The notes under the pieces were generated by a model. That model had not been told where the DNA came from. It made no database searches and saw nothing but the letters and a program-made list of their open reading frames with translations. Made by a program: the position numbers and the translations under genes. A DNA stretch of 64,000 nucleotides from Pseudoduganella violacea (GTDB taxonomy: Bacteria; Pseudomonadota; Gammaproteobacteria; Burkholderiales; Burkholderiaceae_D), in NCBI RefSeq assembly GCF_014191875.1, contig NZ_JACHXD010000011.1, forward strand, positions 62,001 through 126,000, written 5' to 3'. Positions 8,379 to 16,275 of this stretch are shown piece after piece; the stretch's first letter is position 1, and every line of letters begins with the position of its first letter.

Positions 8379-8837
8379 ATGACTACTTCAAGCTCCGCGC
8401 CGGCCGAGGCGCTGCACATCGTTTGCCCCCACTGCGACGCCGTCAACCGCGTTCCCGCCGCCCGCCTGCGGGAGGAGCCGGTCTGCGGCAAATGCCAGAA
8501 GCCGCTATTTACAGGACAGCCGGTGGATTTGTCGAGCGCGCGTTTCCTCAAGCATATCGAGCGCAGCGATTTGCCGGTGCTGGTCGATTTCTGGGCGCCG
8601 TGGTGCGGTCCCTGCCGCCAGATGGCGCCGTTCTACGCGCAGGCGGCGCAGCGCCTGGAACCGGCTTTCCGCGTGGTGAAGGTGAATACCGAGGAAGCCC
8701 AGGATCTGGCGGCGCGTTACGCCATCCGCAGCATTCCCACCCTGGCCCTGTTCAAAGGCGGACGCGAAGTGGCGCGCCAGCCGGGTGCGATGGACGTCAA
8801 TAATATCCTGGCCTGGGTGCAGCAGCACGCGCGCTGA
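8379..8837 (+). CDS. trxC: Thioredoxin 2 (zinc-ribbon thioredoxin)
   Basis: A 152-residue protein with an N-terminal zinc-binding module (CPHCDAVNRVP, then CGKCQ: two CxxC pairs) followed by a thioredoxin fold with the redox-active WAPWCGPCRQM. This combination is diagnostic of TrxC. It reduces disulfides in cytoplasmic proteins with electrons from thioredoxin reductase and is typically induced by oxidative stress through OxyR. It is convergent with the MocR gene, 6 bases away. The two Cys pairs and the cis-Pro loop (IRSIPTLALF) are all intact. Confidence 0.95.
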   Translation: MTTSSSAPAEALHIVCPHCDAVNRVPAARLREEPVCGKCQKPLFTGQPVDLSSARFLKHIERSDLPVLVDFWAPWCGPCRQMAPFYAQAAQRLEPAFRVVKVNTEEAQDLAARYAIRSIPTLALFKGGREVARQPGAMDVNNILAWVQQHAR

Positions 8838-8843
8838 CGGACT

Positions 8844-10274
8844 TTACGCCATCTGCTGCAGCACTTCGCGCAGACGGCCGATGGCGATATCGATGTCGAG
8901 CAGCTCGATGGCGCCATAGCCCATGAACAGGCCAGGCAGGGGCGGGGCCTCGGCATAGAACGGTGCCAGCGAATACAGGCCGACCTCGGCGCGGTGCGCG
9001 ACCCGGACCAGCAGTTCCATATCCAGCGGCCGCACGCAGAGGGCGGCCAGATGGTAGCCCGCCGTGGCCGGCACCAGCTTGAACCAGGGCGCCAACTCGC
9101 TGTCGAACAGCGCTTGCAGGCGCGCGCGCCGCGCCGCATACACCGCATGGCAGCGCCGGATATGGCGCGCCAGGCAGCCGTCTTCAATGAACTTGGCCAG
9201 CGCATGCTGGTTCAGCGTCGGCGTATGCCAGTCGCTCAGGCGCTTGACCAGCAGCAGGGCGGACTGGATGGCCGGTGGTAGCACGATATAACCGAGCCGC
9301 AGCTCCGGTCCAAGCACCTTGGAGAAGGTGCCGACGAAGGCCACGAGGCCGTGCCGGTCCATGCTTTGCAGCGAATCGGTGGGGCGGCCCTGGTAGCGGA
9401 AGCTGCTGTCGTAATCATCCTCGATGACGATGGCGCCGATGTCGCGGGCGCGCGCCAGCAACGCTGCGCGGCGCGCCATGCTCATCGGCATGCCCAGCGG
9501 GAACTGGTGGGCCGGGGTCACATAGATCAGGCGGGCGCTGGCCGGAATCAGATCGACGCGCATGCCTTCCTCATCGACCGGCACGCCGCACACGTCGGCG
9601 CCATGGCTGCTGAAAATCAGGCGCGCGGGCGGATAGCCGGGCTCTTCCATCGCCACCACGCTGCCCGGCGCCAGCAGGGTGCGTCCGAGCAGGTCGAGCG
9701 CCTGCTGGGCGCCGTTCGTCACCACCACTTCCCCGGCGCCGCACAGCACGCCCCGGCTGAAGGACGCGTGATGGGCAATCGCCTGGCGCAAGGCGGGTAG
9801 GCCTTCAGGCGGACTGTAGCGGCCACGCGCCAGCGCTTCCTGGCGCAGGGCGTGCAGCACGCAGCGGCGCCAATCTTCGGCCGGAAAGTGGTTCGGGGTC
9901 GAGCGGCCGCCCACGAATTCATAGCGCGAGCTGGCGATCTTCATTTTGCGCAGCGGCTTGCCCAGCTCTTCCCAGTGGCGCAGCATATCGGCGCTGCCCA
10001 GATCCTGGACGGTCTGCGGACGGGGCAGGGCGGCCGGCGGCGCTTGCACATAGCTGCCCGCGCCGACTTTGCCAACCAGGAGCTGGTCCAGGCTCAGGCG
10101 GGAATAAGCTTGCGACACCGTCTTGCGCGACAGTCCCAGCTGCTGGGCCAGCAGGCGGGTCGGCGGCAGTTGCGCGCCGTCGGCCAGCCGGCCGCTGCGG
10201 ATCGCCTCGCTGAGCTGGCGGTAGAGCTGGCCCGCCAGATCGCGGCTTCCGTCCATCACGATATGTAATTCCAT
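8844..10274 (-). CDS. MocR/PdxR-family regulator (GntR HTH fused to aminotransferase-like domain)
   Basis: A 476-residue protein from ATG 10274. Residues 1-75 are a GntR winged helix (QLYRQLSEAIRSGRLADGAQ, then LPPTRLLAQQLGLSRKTV). The rest is a type I aminotransferase fold with the PLP-binding features NGAQQALDLLGR, the aspartate in VIEDDYDSSFRY, and the lysine in GTFSKVLGPELRLGYI. MocR proteins bind PLP and regulate a divergent neighbour or vitamin B6 metabolism. Here the divergent gene is the AhpD-like protein at 10429, separated by 154 bases with repeated ATTGG motifs. A longer frame to 10418 would run through that promoter region and is rejected. Confidence 0.9.
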   Translation of the reverse strand: MELHIVMDGSRDLAGQLYRQLSEAIRSGRLADGAQLPPTRLLAQQLGLSRKTVSQAYSRLSLDQLLVGKVGAGSYVQAPPAALPRPQTVQDLGSADMLRHWEELGKPLRKMKIASSRYEFVGGRSTPNHFPAEDWRRCVLHALRQEALARGRYSPPEGLPALRQAIAHHASFSRGVLCGAGEVVVTNGAQQALDLLGRTLLAPGSVVAMEEPGYPPARLIFSSHGADVCGVPVDEEGMRVDLIPASARLIYVTPAHQFPLGMPMSMARRAALLARARDIGAIVIEDDYDSSFRYQGRPTDSLQSMDRHGLVAFVGTFSKVLGPELRLGYIVLPPAIQSALLLVKRLSDWHTPTLNQHALAKFIEDGCLARHIRRCHAVYAARRARLQALFDSELAPWFKLVPATAGYHLAALCVRPLDMELLVRVAHRAEVGLYSLAPFYAEAPPLPGLFMGYGAIELLDIDIAIGRLREVLQQMA

Positions 10275-10311
10275 GGGCGAAGCCTGCCTGTTCCGGTCGA
10301 CTTTGGCAAGC

Positions 10312-10360
10312 ATTGGCCTCCAAAATTGGGTATTGGACCGCCTGATTTTCCGGAAATTGG
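10312..10360. promoter_or_regulatory. Four ATTGG motifs between MocR gene and AhpD-like gene
   Basis: ATTGG occurs at 10312, 10325, 10332 and 10356 in the 154-base divergent intergenic region; three are preceded by a run of A or T. MocR regulators commonly bind direct repeats in such regions. This assignment as operator is inference from position and repetition only. Confidence 0.35.
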
Positions 10361-10428
10361 CTCCTTTGCGCGCTCCGCCGGCCTCTAGAATGGAGTCCAT
10401 GCAGTACACACTTTTCAAGGAGAAGAAA

Positions 10429-10872
10429 ATGGAACCACGTCTGGATTACCACAAAGCCAATCCCGAAGCCTATAAGGCCATGCTGAACTTCGAGATCGCC
10501 GTCAACAAGCTGGGCCTGGAAGAATCGCTGCTGGAACTGATCCGTCTGCGCGCTTCCCAGATCAATGGCTGCGCCTACTGCGTCGACCTGCATGCGGCCG
10601 ACGCGCGCAAGGCCGGCGAGACCGAGCGCCGTCTGTATTCCCTGTCGGTGTGGCGCGAAGCCCCGTTCTACACCCCGCGCGAACGTGCCGCCCTGGCCTG
10701 GACCGAGGCGCTGACCGACCTCAGCCACACCCACGCGCCGGATGCCGACTACAAGACGCTGCTGGCCGAATTCAGCCCGGCGGAATCGGTGGCCGTCACC
10801 ATGGCCATCAATGCCATCAATAGCTGGAACCGCATTGGCGTGGGTTACCGCAAGGTGCCGGCGGCCGACTAA
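10429..10872 (+). CDS. Carboxymuconolactone decarboxylase/AhpD-like protein
   Basis: A 147-residue all-helical protein. The motif INGCAYCVDLHAADARKAGE contains CxxC followed by His four residues on, the thiol redox site of AhpD-type alkylhydroperoxidases within the CMD family. Such proteins remove hydroperoxides or act as small carboxylase-like enzymes in the cytoplasm. AGGAGA lies 4-5 bases before ATG 10429; upstream in-frame starts fall within the promoter. It is divergent from the MocR gene, a pairing seen widely in proteobacteria, so induction by a MocR ligand is probable. The exact substrate is unknown. Confidence 0.85.
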   Translation: MEPRLDYHKANPEAYKAMLNFEIAVNKLGLEESLLELIRLRASQINGCAYCVDLHAADARKAGETERRLYSLSVWREAPFYTPRERAALAWTEALTDLSHTHAPDADYKTLLAEFSPAESVAVTMAINAINSWNRIGVGYRKVPAAD

Positions 10873-10924
10873 GCCTCGTCCAACCTTTCTGCCGCGGCGC
10901 TGCCGGCGCCGCGCTTGATCGCGT

Positions 10925-10993
10925 ATAAATAAACAAAAAAATTTACTTAATGCCGCATTAGCGGTATATTTGTAAAACGATTTGTTTATTTAT
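10925..10993. promoter_or_regulatory. Inverted repeat in AT-rich promoter of MFS-regulator operon
   Basis: ATAAATAAACAAA at 10925-10937 is repeated exactly inverted as TTTGTTTATTTAT at 10981-10993, ending 7 bases before the start codon of the MFS gene. Between them lies a second imperfect dyad, TGCCGC-ATTA-GCGGTA. The region is far more AT-rich than its surroundings. A likely operator, perhaps for the regulator encoded at 12222 in the same operon. Confidence 0.4.
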
Positions 10994-11000
10994 CTCGGTC

Positions 11001-12209
11001 ATGAAAAACATCCTCCTGATTACGGCGGCCTGCCTGCTGGCGCTGCTGTCCACCACCGGCACCTCGCTGCCCTATCCTATTCTGCCGCCGCTGTTCGCGA
11101 CCGATTCCGGCAACGGCCTGACCCAGTTCCTCGGCCTGCCGCCCAAACTGCTGTTCGGCCTGGCCTTGATGATGAATCCGCTCGGTCTGCTGATCGGTTC
11201 GGCCGTGCTCGGCTCCCTGTCCGATCGCTACGGCCGCCGCTCGGTGCTGTTGCTGACCACGGTCGGCGCCGCCATCGGCCATGCCGCGACGGCGGGCGCC
11301 ATGGTGCTCGAATCCTATCCCCTGTTCATCGTGGCCCGCTTCATCACCGGTTTGCTGGAAGGTAATGGCGCCGTTGCCCGCGCCCTGCTGGCGGAAAAGC
11401 TTGACGGCCCGCTGCGCGCCCGCGCCCTGTCCTGGCTGAACGGCGCCTTCCACCTGGGTTGGCTGTTCGGCCCGTTGCTGGCCGGCCTGACCCTGGGTTT
11501 CGGCATCACGGTGCCGTTCTGGATCGCCGTCGCCGCGCTGCTGCTGGGCGCGCTGCTCGTGACGATCGCGCTGGAACGCGAAACGGCTAGCGGCGCCGCC
11601 ACCTCCTGGTGGCAGGAGGCGCGCCGCAACCATGCCTTCAATCTGCTGCGCAATCCGGAGTTGCGCACCTTGTTCATCGTCCAGCTGGCGCTGACCTGCG
11701 GCGTCACCGCTTTTTATGAGTTCTACCCGCTGTGGCTGGTGGAAAATGCCAACTACGATGCACGCAGCATCGCCTTCTTCAATGTCGGCATGTGCGGGCT
11801 GATGACGCTGACGGCTGTTTTCGCCGGCAATCCAAGCCGCCATGAGCCGCTGAAACGCGCTACCTGGTATGCGGCGGGTATCGGTCTGGTCGTGGCGATG
11901 GTCGCTTTTGGCAATATTTGGCTCGGAATGGCCGCAATTATGCTGTTCGGCGTGCCCAACGCGTTTTACAATGCGGTAGTGCAGGCTTGGTCGGCCGAAC
12001 GCTTCAGCGCCCATGGACAGGGTGCCGTGATGGGGCTGCTGGCGACCACGTTCTGCTTGGCGAATATTCTGATGGCGTTGGCTGGTTCCGTACTCACCTT
12101 GCTCAATACGCGTCTGATCCTTGGTTTGGGCGCCGCGCTGGCGCTGTGGGCGGCCTGGCGCATCCAGGGCTGGCGTACGCAATTGGCGGCGGCGCCGGCC
12201 GTGCTGTAA
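11001..12209 (+). CDS. MFS transporter (drug/metabolite exporter)
   Basis: A 402-residue integral membrane protein with about 12 hydrophobic segments. The loop 2-3 signature of the major facilitator superfamily is present as GSLSDRYGRRSVLL (G-x3-D-R-x-G-R-R) and motif C-like glycines follow in segment 5 (GWLFGPLLAGLTLGFG). Family members of this length and pattern (TetA/Bcr-like, DHA1) export drugs or metabolites by proton antiport. It heads an operon with a Cys-rich regulator (12 bases downstream) and a hydrolase. The substrate cannot be read from sequence. Confidence 0.85.
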   Translation: MKNILLITAACLLALLSTTGTSLPYPILPPLFATDSGNGLTQFLGLPPKLLFGLALMMNPLGLLIGSAVLGSLSDRYGRRSVLLLTTVGAAIGHAATAGAMVLESYPLFIVARFITGLLEGNGAVARALLAEKLDGPLRARALSWLNGAFHLGWLFGPLLAGLTLGFGITVPFWIAVAALLLGALLVTIALERETASGAATSWWQEARRNHAFNLLRNPELRTLFIVQLALTCGVTAFYEFYPLWLVENANYDARSIAFFNVGMCGLMTLTAVFAGNPSRHEPLKRATWYAAGIGLVVAMVAFGNIWLGMAAIMLFGVPNAFYNAVVQAWSAERFSAHGQGAVMGLLATTFCLANILMALAGSVLTLLNTRLILGLGAALALWAAWRIQGWRTQLAAAPAVL

Positions 12210-12221
12210 CAACTTATAAGA

Positions 12222-12842
12222 ATGAATACTGCTGACCACATCCTTTTTCTGCTCAAGACGCGCGGCCCGCAGACCGCGCAGCAGCTGGCCGAAACGCTCG
12301 ATCTGACCTCGATGGGCGCGCGCCGCCAGCTCGAAACGGCACAGGAAAAAGGCTTGGTGACGTTTGAAGACGTCGCCGAAAAAGTGGGCCGTCCCTCGCG
12401 CCGCTGGCTGCTCACCGCCGCCGGCCACGCGCGTTACCCCGACCGCCACGCCGACCTGACCTTGCAACTGATCACCCAGGTGCGCAGCCTGTTCGGCGAA
12501 GAAGGGCTGGACAAGCTGATCGCGGCGCGCGAGCAGGCCAGCGAAGAGCTGTACCGCAACAATATCGACAGTGGCGGCGACCTGCCCGAGCGCGTCGCAG
12601 CGCTGGCCACGGTGCGCGACGCCGAAGGTTATATGGCCGAATCAGAAGTGCAACCGGACGGCAGCGTGGTACTGGTCGAGAACCACTGCCCGATCTGTGC
12701 GGCGGCCAAGGAATGCCAGAAATTCTGCCGCTCCGAGCTGGACGTCTTCCAGCGCGTGCTGGGGCCGGATTGTAAGGTCGAGCGCTACGAGCATGTGCTG
12801 AACGGCGCGCGCCGCTGCGCTTACAAGATCCAGCCGGTTTAG
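12222..12842 (+). CDS. ArsR/DeoR-type winged-helix regulator with C-terminal Cys cluster
   Basis: A 206-residue regulator. Residues 1-65 form a winged helix (HILFLLKTRGPQTAQQLAET, then DLTSMGARRQLETAQEKGLV). The C-terminal part carries HCPICAAAKECQKFC, four cysteines and one histidine in 15 residues, as in COG2345 regulators related to SufR, where such a cluster may bind an iron-sulfur centre or metal. It probably controls its own operon with the MFS gene, sensing redox state or metal. The gene begins 12 bases after the MFS stop and ends one base before the next start. Confidence 0.78.
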   Translation: MNTADHILFLLKTRGPQTAQQLAETLDLTSMGARRQLETAQEKGLVTFEDVAEKVGRPSRRWLLTAAGHARYPDRHADLTLQLITQVRSLFGEEGLDKLIAAREQASEELYRNNIDSGGDLPERVAALATVRDAEGYMAESEVQPDGSVVLVENHCPICAAAKECQKFCRSELDVFQRVLGPDCKVERYEHVLNGARRCAYKIQPV

Positions 12843-12843
12843 G

Positions 12844-13587
12844 ATGGTAGAGGCCGACACGCAACTGACCCTCGTCCTGCTGCCCGGCATGGATGGCACG
12901 GCGACCCTGTTCGAACCCTTGATCGCGGCCCTGGGCGACAGTTTCCATATCCGCCGCGTCGCCTATCCCTGCGACCAGGCGCTTGGCTACCGGGAACTGG
13001 CGGAAGTGGCCCGGCAAGCCTTGCCGGTGGACGGGAAGTTCATTTTGCTAGGGGAGTCGTTTTCGGGGCCAATCGCCATAGCCCTCGCGGCTGCACAGCC
13101 CGATGGATTGCTGGGCGTCGTACTCTGCAGCACCTTCGCGCGCAATCCCCATCCGTTGTTCAAGCCGCTGCGCGGGTTGGCTGACATTCTGCCCGTCAAA
13201 TTGCTGCCGAACGCTGTCCTCAGCTATTTCCTGATGGGCCGATTTTCCACTCCCCAATTGCGTGTCGCCTTGGATGGCGCGCTGGCCCAGGTTTCGGCGG
13301 CGGCTTTCCGCGCCCGGCTGAAGGCGGTTCTGGCGGTTGACGTCAGCGCCCAATTGCAGCGTTTGCAAGTGCCCTTGCTCTATTTGCAGGCCAGGCATGA
13401 CCGGGTGGTGCCGGCCGGCGCGGCCCGGCATATTGCGTCCACCTATCCGGCAACGCGGATAGCGGCTCTCGATGGCCCCCATTTTCTGTTGCAGATAGCG
13501 CCACAGGCCGCGGCCGCCGCCATCCAGGCCTATGCCTTGGAACTGGCAGAGGCATCTATACGCTCACGTCAAAATTTGGAAGCGTGA
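12844..13587 (+). CDS. Alpha/beta hydrolase
   Basis: A 247-residue cytoplasmic protein. The oxyanion region LVLLPGMDGTATLF and nucleophile elbow LLGESFSGPIAIALA (Ser within GxSxG) are clear; the acid is likely in LQARHDRVVPAGAA and the His in LDGPHFLLQIAP. The start codon follows the regulator stop by one base, so it is translationally coupled to the MFS-regulator operon. Its last 32 bases overlap the convergent small gene that ends at 13556. Possible esterase or thioesterase acting on the exporter substrate (inference). Confidence 0.8.
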   Translation: MVEADTQLTLVLLPGMDGTATLFEPLIAALGDSFHIRRVAYPCDQALGYRELAEVARQALPVDGKFILLGESFSGPIAIALAAAQPDGLLGVVLCSTFARNPHPLFKPLRGLADILPVKLLPNAVLSYFLMGRFSTPQLRVALDGALAQVSAAAFRARLKAVLAVDVSAQLQRLQVPLLYLQARHDRVVPAGAARHIASTYPATRIAALDGPHFLLQIAPQAAAAAIQAYALELAEASIRSRQNLEA

Positions 13588-13933
13588 CAATTTGGACTTC
13601 GCCGCTATCAAGCCTTAGCGCGATTTCATGGGCGTTCAGTTGCGTGAGTTCCTCTATCCAGAAGATGTCGGGAGGCTCTCGATTAAATTCCCAGTATTGC
13701 CTGCTTGGTTTTCCATTCGCGTATTCATCGAATGGTTCCGCCAGCCGATAGATAATCAGCCCGCATCCCCCGATGGCACACCAGTTTTCATCCGCGTCGA
13801 TCAGCGCTGCCTGGGGATCGCCATAAAAATCGCCAACCACGATTTTCCTTCCACCGGGCAGGCGTAGATACGCAAGCTCATATTCATGCTCGATGGCGTA
13901 ATTGCTACTTGTTGCCAGGGTATTCGGCGCCAT
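13556..13933 (-). CDS. Hypothetical protein, 125 residues
   Basis: A small soluble acidic protein with several aromatic residues (for example QYWEFNREPPDIFWIEEL). No signal peptide or membrane segment. ATG 13933 has AAGGGG at 7 bases and lies 2 bases after the stop of the gene upstream, so the two are co-translated. Size, acidity and pairing recall immunity-type proteins of polymorphic toxin systems, but no toxin gene is present and I do not recognise the family. Its 3' end overlaps the convergent hydrolase gene by 32 bases. Confidence 0.55.
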   Translation of the reverse strand: MAPNTLATSSNYAIEHEYELAYLRLPGGRKIVVGDFYGDPQAALIDADENWCAIGGCGLIIYRLAEPFDEYANGKPSRQYWEFNREPPDIFWIEELTQLNAHEIALRLDSGEVQIVTLPNFDVSV

Positions 13934-13935
13934 AA

Positions 13936-14388
13936 TCAATCCCCTTGGCATGGTGGCTTGCTATAGCATATTCCCGATAGCATGACGAACTCGTTTTCAA
14001 TTTCGCAAAGTGTCACCTTATCCAGCCAATATTTAATAGGGCTGACGCCATCCCATGTGAGTTTGCCCAAGCAGTCCTGCAAGAGGTAGTGTCCCAGGAC
14101 CAGCTCGGATAGCGCGGCATTCTTGAGTACTTCAGGCAGGCACGGGTATCCGGCTTGGGCCAGATCATCCTGCGGCCCCCCATGCTGCTCGTCATCCTCT
14201 TTCGACTCCGCCACCCAAATCAAGTACGCCGGCTCCAGATATTCGATTAAATATGCCGTATTTATCTTGAACGAAAAAATATGTGCGATCATGGTCGCGC
14301 GGCTTGAGCTTAGGCTCATTTCCGGCACTGCGAAAATGGCGGGCCGGTGAGCGGTGTTATCAATCAGTAGGTGGACAATTGGCTGCAT
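13936..14388 (-). CDS. Hypothetical protein, 150 residues
   Basis: A soluble protein with acidic centre (AESKEDDEQHGGPQDD) and hydrophobic strands at both ends; no recognised domain. Base composition is more AT-rich than the surrounding core genes, suggesting acquisition. It begins 27 bases from the divergent NTF2-like gene and is directly followed by the 125-residue gene. No strong ribosome site is visible before ATG 14388 (only AAGA), so the start is tentative. Confidence 0.5.
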   Translation of the reverse strand: MQPIVHLLIDNTAHRPAIFAVPEMSLSSSRATMIAHIFSFKINTAYLIEYLEPAYLIWVAESKEDDEQHGGPQDDLAQAGYPCLPEVLKNAALSELVLGHYLLQDCLGKLTWDGVSPIKYWLDKVTLCEIENEFVMLSGICYSKPPCQGD

Positions 14389-14415
14389 ATATATTGATCT
14401 TACTATGGAGTTGCG

Positions 14416-14805
14416 ATGTCATCCGATTTAAGAGAAGAGATACGTGCTATTGAGGAACGCCTGCGGCTCGCCATGCTGGCATCGGACCAAATTGCGCTGG
14501 ATGAGCTGATTTCTCCTGAGCTGACCTTCACCAACCATCTAGGGCAGGTATGTGGAAAGCAAGACGATCTCGCTCTGCATCGGTCCGGCATACTGAAATT
14601 CCACCTGCTACAGCCCTCAGAACAGCACATTCAAGCCGATGCGCAATTGGCTATCGTATCGGTGCGGATGATGGTTGCGGGTAGCTATGAAGGCCACGCT
14701 TTTAGCGAGGATTTGCGCTATACCCGCGTATGGCGTAGCTCTGCTGATGGTAAGTGGACGATTATGGCGGGCCATAGCAGCCGAGTCGCCGCTTCCCCTG
14801 CCTGA
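14416..14805 (+). CDS. NTF2-like (SnoaL/DUF4440-type) protein
   Basis: A 129-residue protein with the cone-shaped NTF2-like pattern: an N-terminal helix (LREEIRAIEERLRLAMLASD), then DELISPELTFTNHLGQV, and C-terminal strands DLRYTRVWRSSADGKWTIMA typical of DUF4440 proteins. These are small binding proteins or isomerase-like enzymes; no catalytic residues can be assigned. GGAG precedes ATG 14416 by 5 bases. It is followed 2 bases later by the CPBP protease gene, so co-expression is likely. Confidence 0.7.
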   Translation: MSSDLREEIRAIEERLRLAMLASDQIALDELISPELTFTNHLGQVCGKQDDLALHRSGILKFHLLQPSEQHIQADAQLAIVSVRMMVAGSYEGHAFSEDLRYTRVWRSSADGKWTIMAGHSSRVAASPA

Positions 14806-14807
14806 CA

Positions 14808-15887
14808 ATGCACAGCCATAGGAAGGCCATGCTCGCCGGTGGTAGCTTATTGCTATTGGGGGCGATCTGCCATCACTTATTCGCAAGCTCCTTATATGCG
14901 CCGGAAAGCGCGCTGGTGAAATTTTCGCCCTGGCTCCTGTTTCAAGGCCTGGACTTTGCCGTTGCGGTGCTCGGCGGGATGCTTGCGGTACGCTATTCGC
15001 CAGCAGCATCGCTGAAGGCTGCTGGCATCTTGCTGCTCCTCATTTTGCTGCAAATTTTGTTTGCCGATCTTCCCGTGGGGCTGTCGTCAGGCTGGATATG
15101 GCTGGGCGGATGCGCTGGGCCACTGGGCTTGGCGCTGGGCGCAAGCTGGTATCGTTACCGTGTACTCGCCGGACAAGACAGGGAGCACTTGCCCAGCTTG
15201 CTGGAGTTGTTCGCCCCTACAGCGGATAGGCGAGCTGAAGCGGCGCCGCATACCGGCCTGCTGGAAGCGCTGGCGCTAAGCGTCCTTTGCTTCGGAATCT
15301 TCATTTTGTACTCAAGCGTGGCGGCCTTCGAGTCTTCCTTCCGTTCCTTTGACTTTTCCATTAGTGAGCAGGATCTGCTGAATGTGCTGCTGACAGAGAT
15401 CGTGCTTGGCGTGCTGGCGCTGGCATGGCTCCGGCTACGCCGCTACCCTTTAGCTACCTTGCTGCCGCGCCCCAGCCTGTTTGGTCTGGTGCAGGGATTC
15501 GTTCTCTATCTGCTTAGCTTTGGCTTGAGTGGAGGCATGGTCCAACTGCTATCGCCGCTGGCAGCCGCAGACCCGGCCATGCCGCTGTCTCGGACCAGTA
15601 TCAGTCTCTATACAATACTGTCCGTTGCCGCCATCAATGGCCTATATGAGGAAACCTTCCTGCTCGGATTCCTGCTGCGCGGCCTGCGGCGTTATGGGAT
15701 GGCTGCGGCCTTCCTGGTCAGCCTTCTGATCCGTGCCTTATTCCACACCTACCAGGGGCCATTCGGCATTGTGTCGGTGCTGATTTTTGGTTTGGTGCTT
15801 AGTCTGTACTACTGGCGCAGCAGGCTGCTGTTCCCGGTGGTAGTCGCCCACGCCTTCACCGACATTGTACCGTTCCTGCTGAGCTGA
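14808..15887 (+). CDS. CPBP-family intramembrane glutamic protease
   Basis: A 359-residue membrane protein with about 8 hydrophobic segments. The C-terminal third holds the three motifs of the CPBP (Abi, Rce1-like) family: the Glu pair plus Arg in NGLYEETFLLGFLLRGLRR, the His in LLIRALFHTYQG and the final His in VVVAHAFTDIV. These residues form the intramembrane active site. Bacterial members act in peptide maturation or self-immunity to bacteriocins. It follows the NTF2-like gene directly. Target unknown. Confidence 0.82.
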   Translation: MHSHRKAMLAGGSLLLLGAICHHLFASSLYAPESALVKFSPWLLFQGLDFAVAVLGGMLAVRYSPAASLKAAGILLLLILLQILFADLPVGLSSGWIWLGGCAGPLGLALGASWYRYRVLAGQDREHLPSLLELFAPTADRRAEAAPHTGLLEALALSVLCFGIFILYSSVAAFESSFRSFDFSISEQDLLNVLLTEIVLGVLALAWLRLRRYPLATLLPRPSLFGLVQGFVLYLLSFGLSGGMVQLLSPLAAADPAMPLSRTSISLYTILSVAAINGLYEETFLLGFLLRGLRRYGMAAAFLVSLLIRALFHTYQGPFGIVSVLIFGLVLSLYYWRSRLLFPVVVAHAFTDIVPFLLS

Positions 15888-15977
15888 GCTGGACGAAAGC
15901 TGAGCGCCTATCGTGTGCTGGCGTACAGATATTGCTTGCCTACCCGTTTACGCTGCAAGTTCATGCGGGAGGCCGAT

Positions 15978-16250
15978 ATGGAAAACAGCGATATGAACGA
16001 TGAACAGCGGCGCCAGTTCATTGCCGACGTATGGCGCCGCTTTGAAGCGGTGCAGGACTGGGCGATTGCGAACTGGCCCGATGCGCGGCATCCTCTGAGC
16101 TCGTCCGACTTTGTGGAGAGCCGCAAGGAGATTCTGAGCCTGGGCCTGCCTCCGGGCCAGCGCCTGCATCTGGTGCCACAGCAGAATGTGCCGGAACCGG
16201 AGCAGGGCGGTCCGCAATATGAAGATGTGACGCCAGCGCCCTGGCCTTGA
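15978..16250 (+). CDS. Hypothetical protein, 90 residues
   Basis: A small soluble protein starting at ATG 15978 with GGGAGG 5 bases upstream. The N-terminal half is helical (MNDEQRRQFIADVWRRFEAV) and the C-terminal half is Pro/Gln-rich. No domain recognised. It is convergent with the Bcr/CflA exporter gene (25 bases). Confidence 0.6.
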   Translation: MENSDMNDEQRRQFIADVWRRFEAVQDWAIANWPDARHPLSSSDFVESRKEILSLGLPPGQRLHLVPQQNVPEPEQGGPQYEDVTPAPWP

Positions 16251-16275
16251 ACCGGTGGCGCTGGCTTGATCCGCC

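Noticed and set aside
10891..10912. GC-rich hairpin after the AhpD-like gene as terminator
   Set aside because: Perfect 7-bp stem but no T-run on either side.
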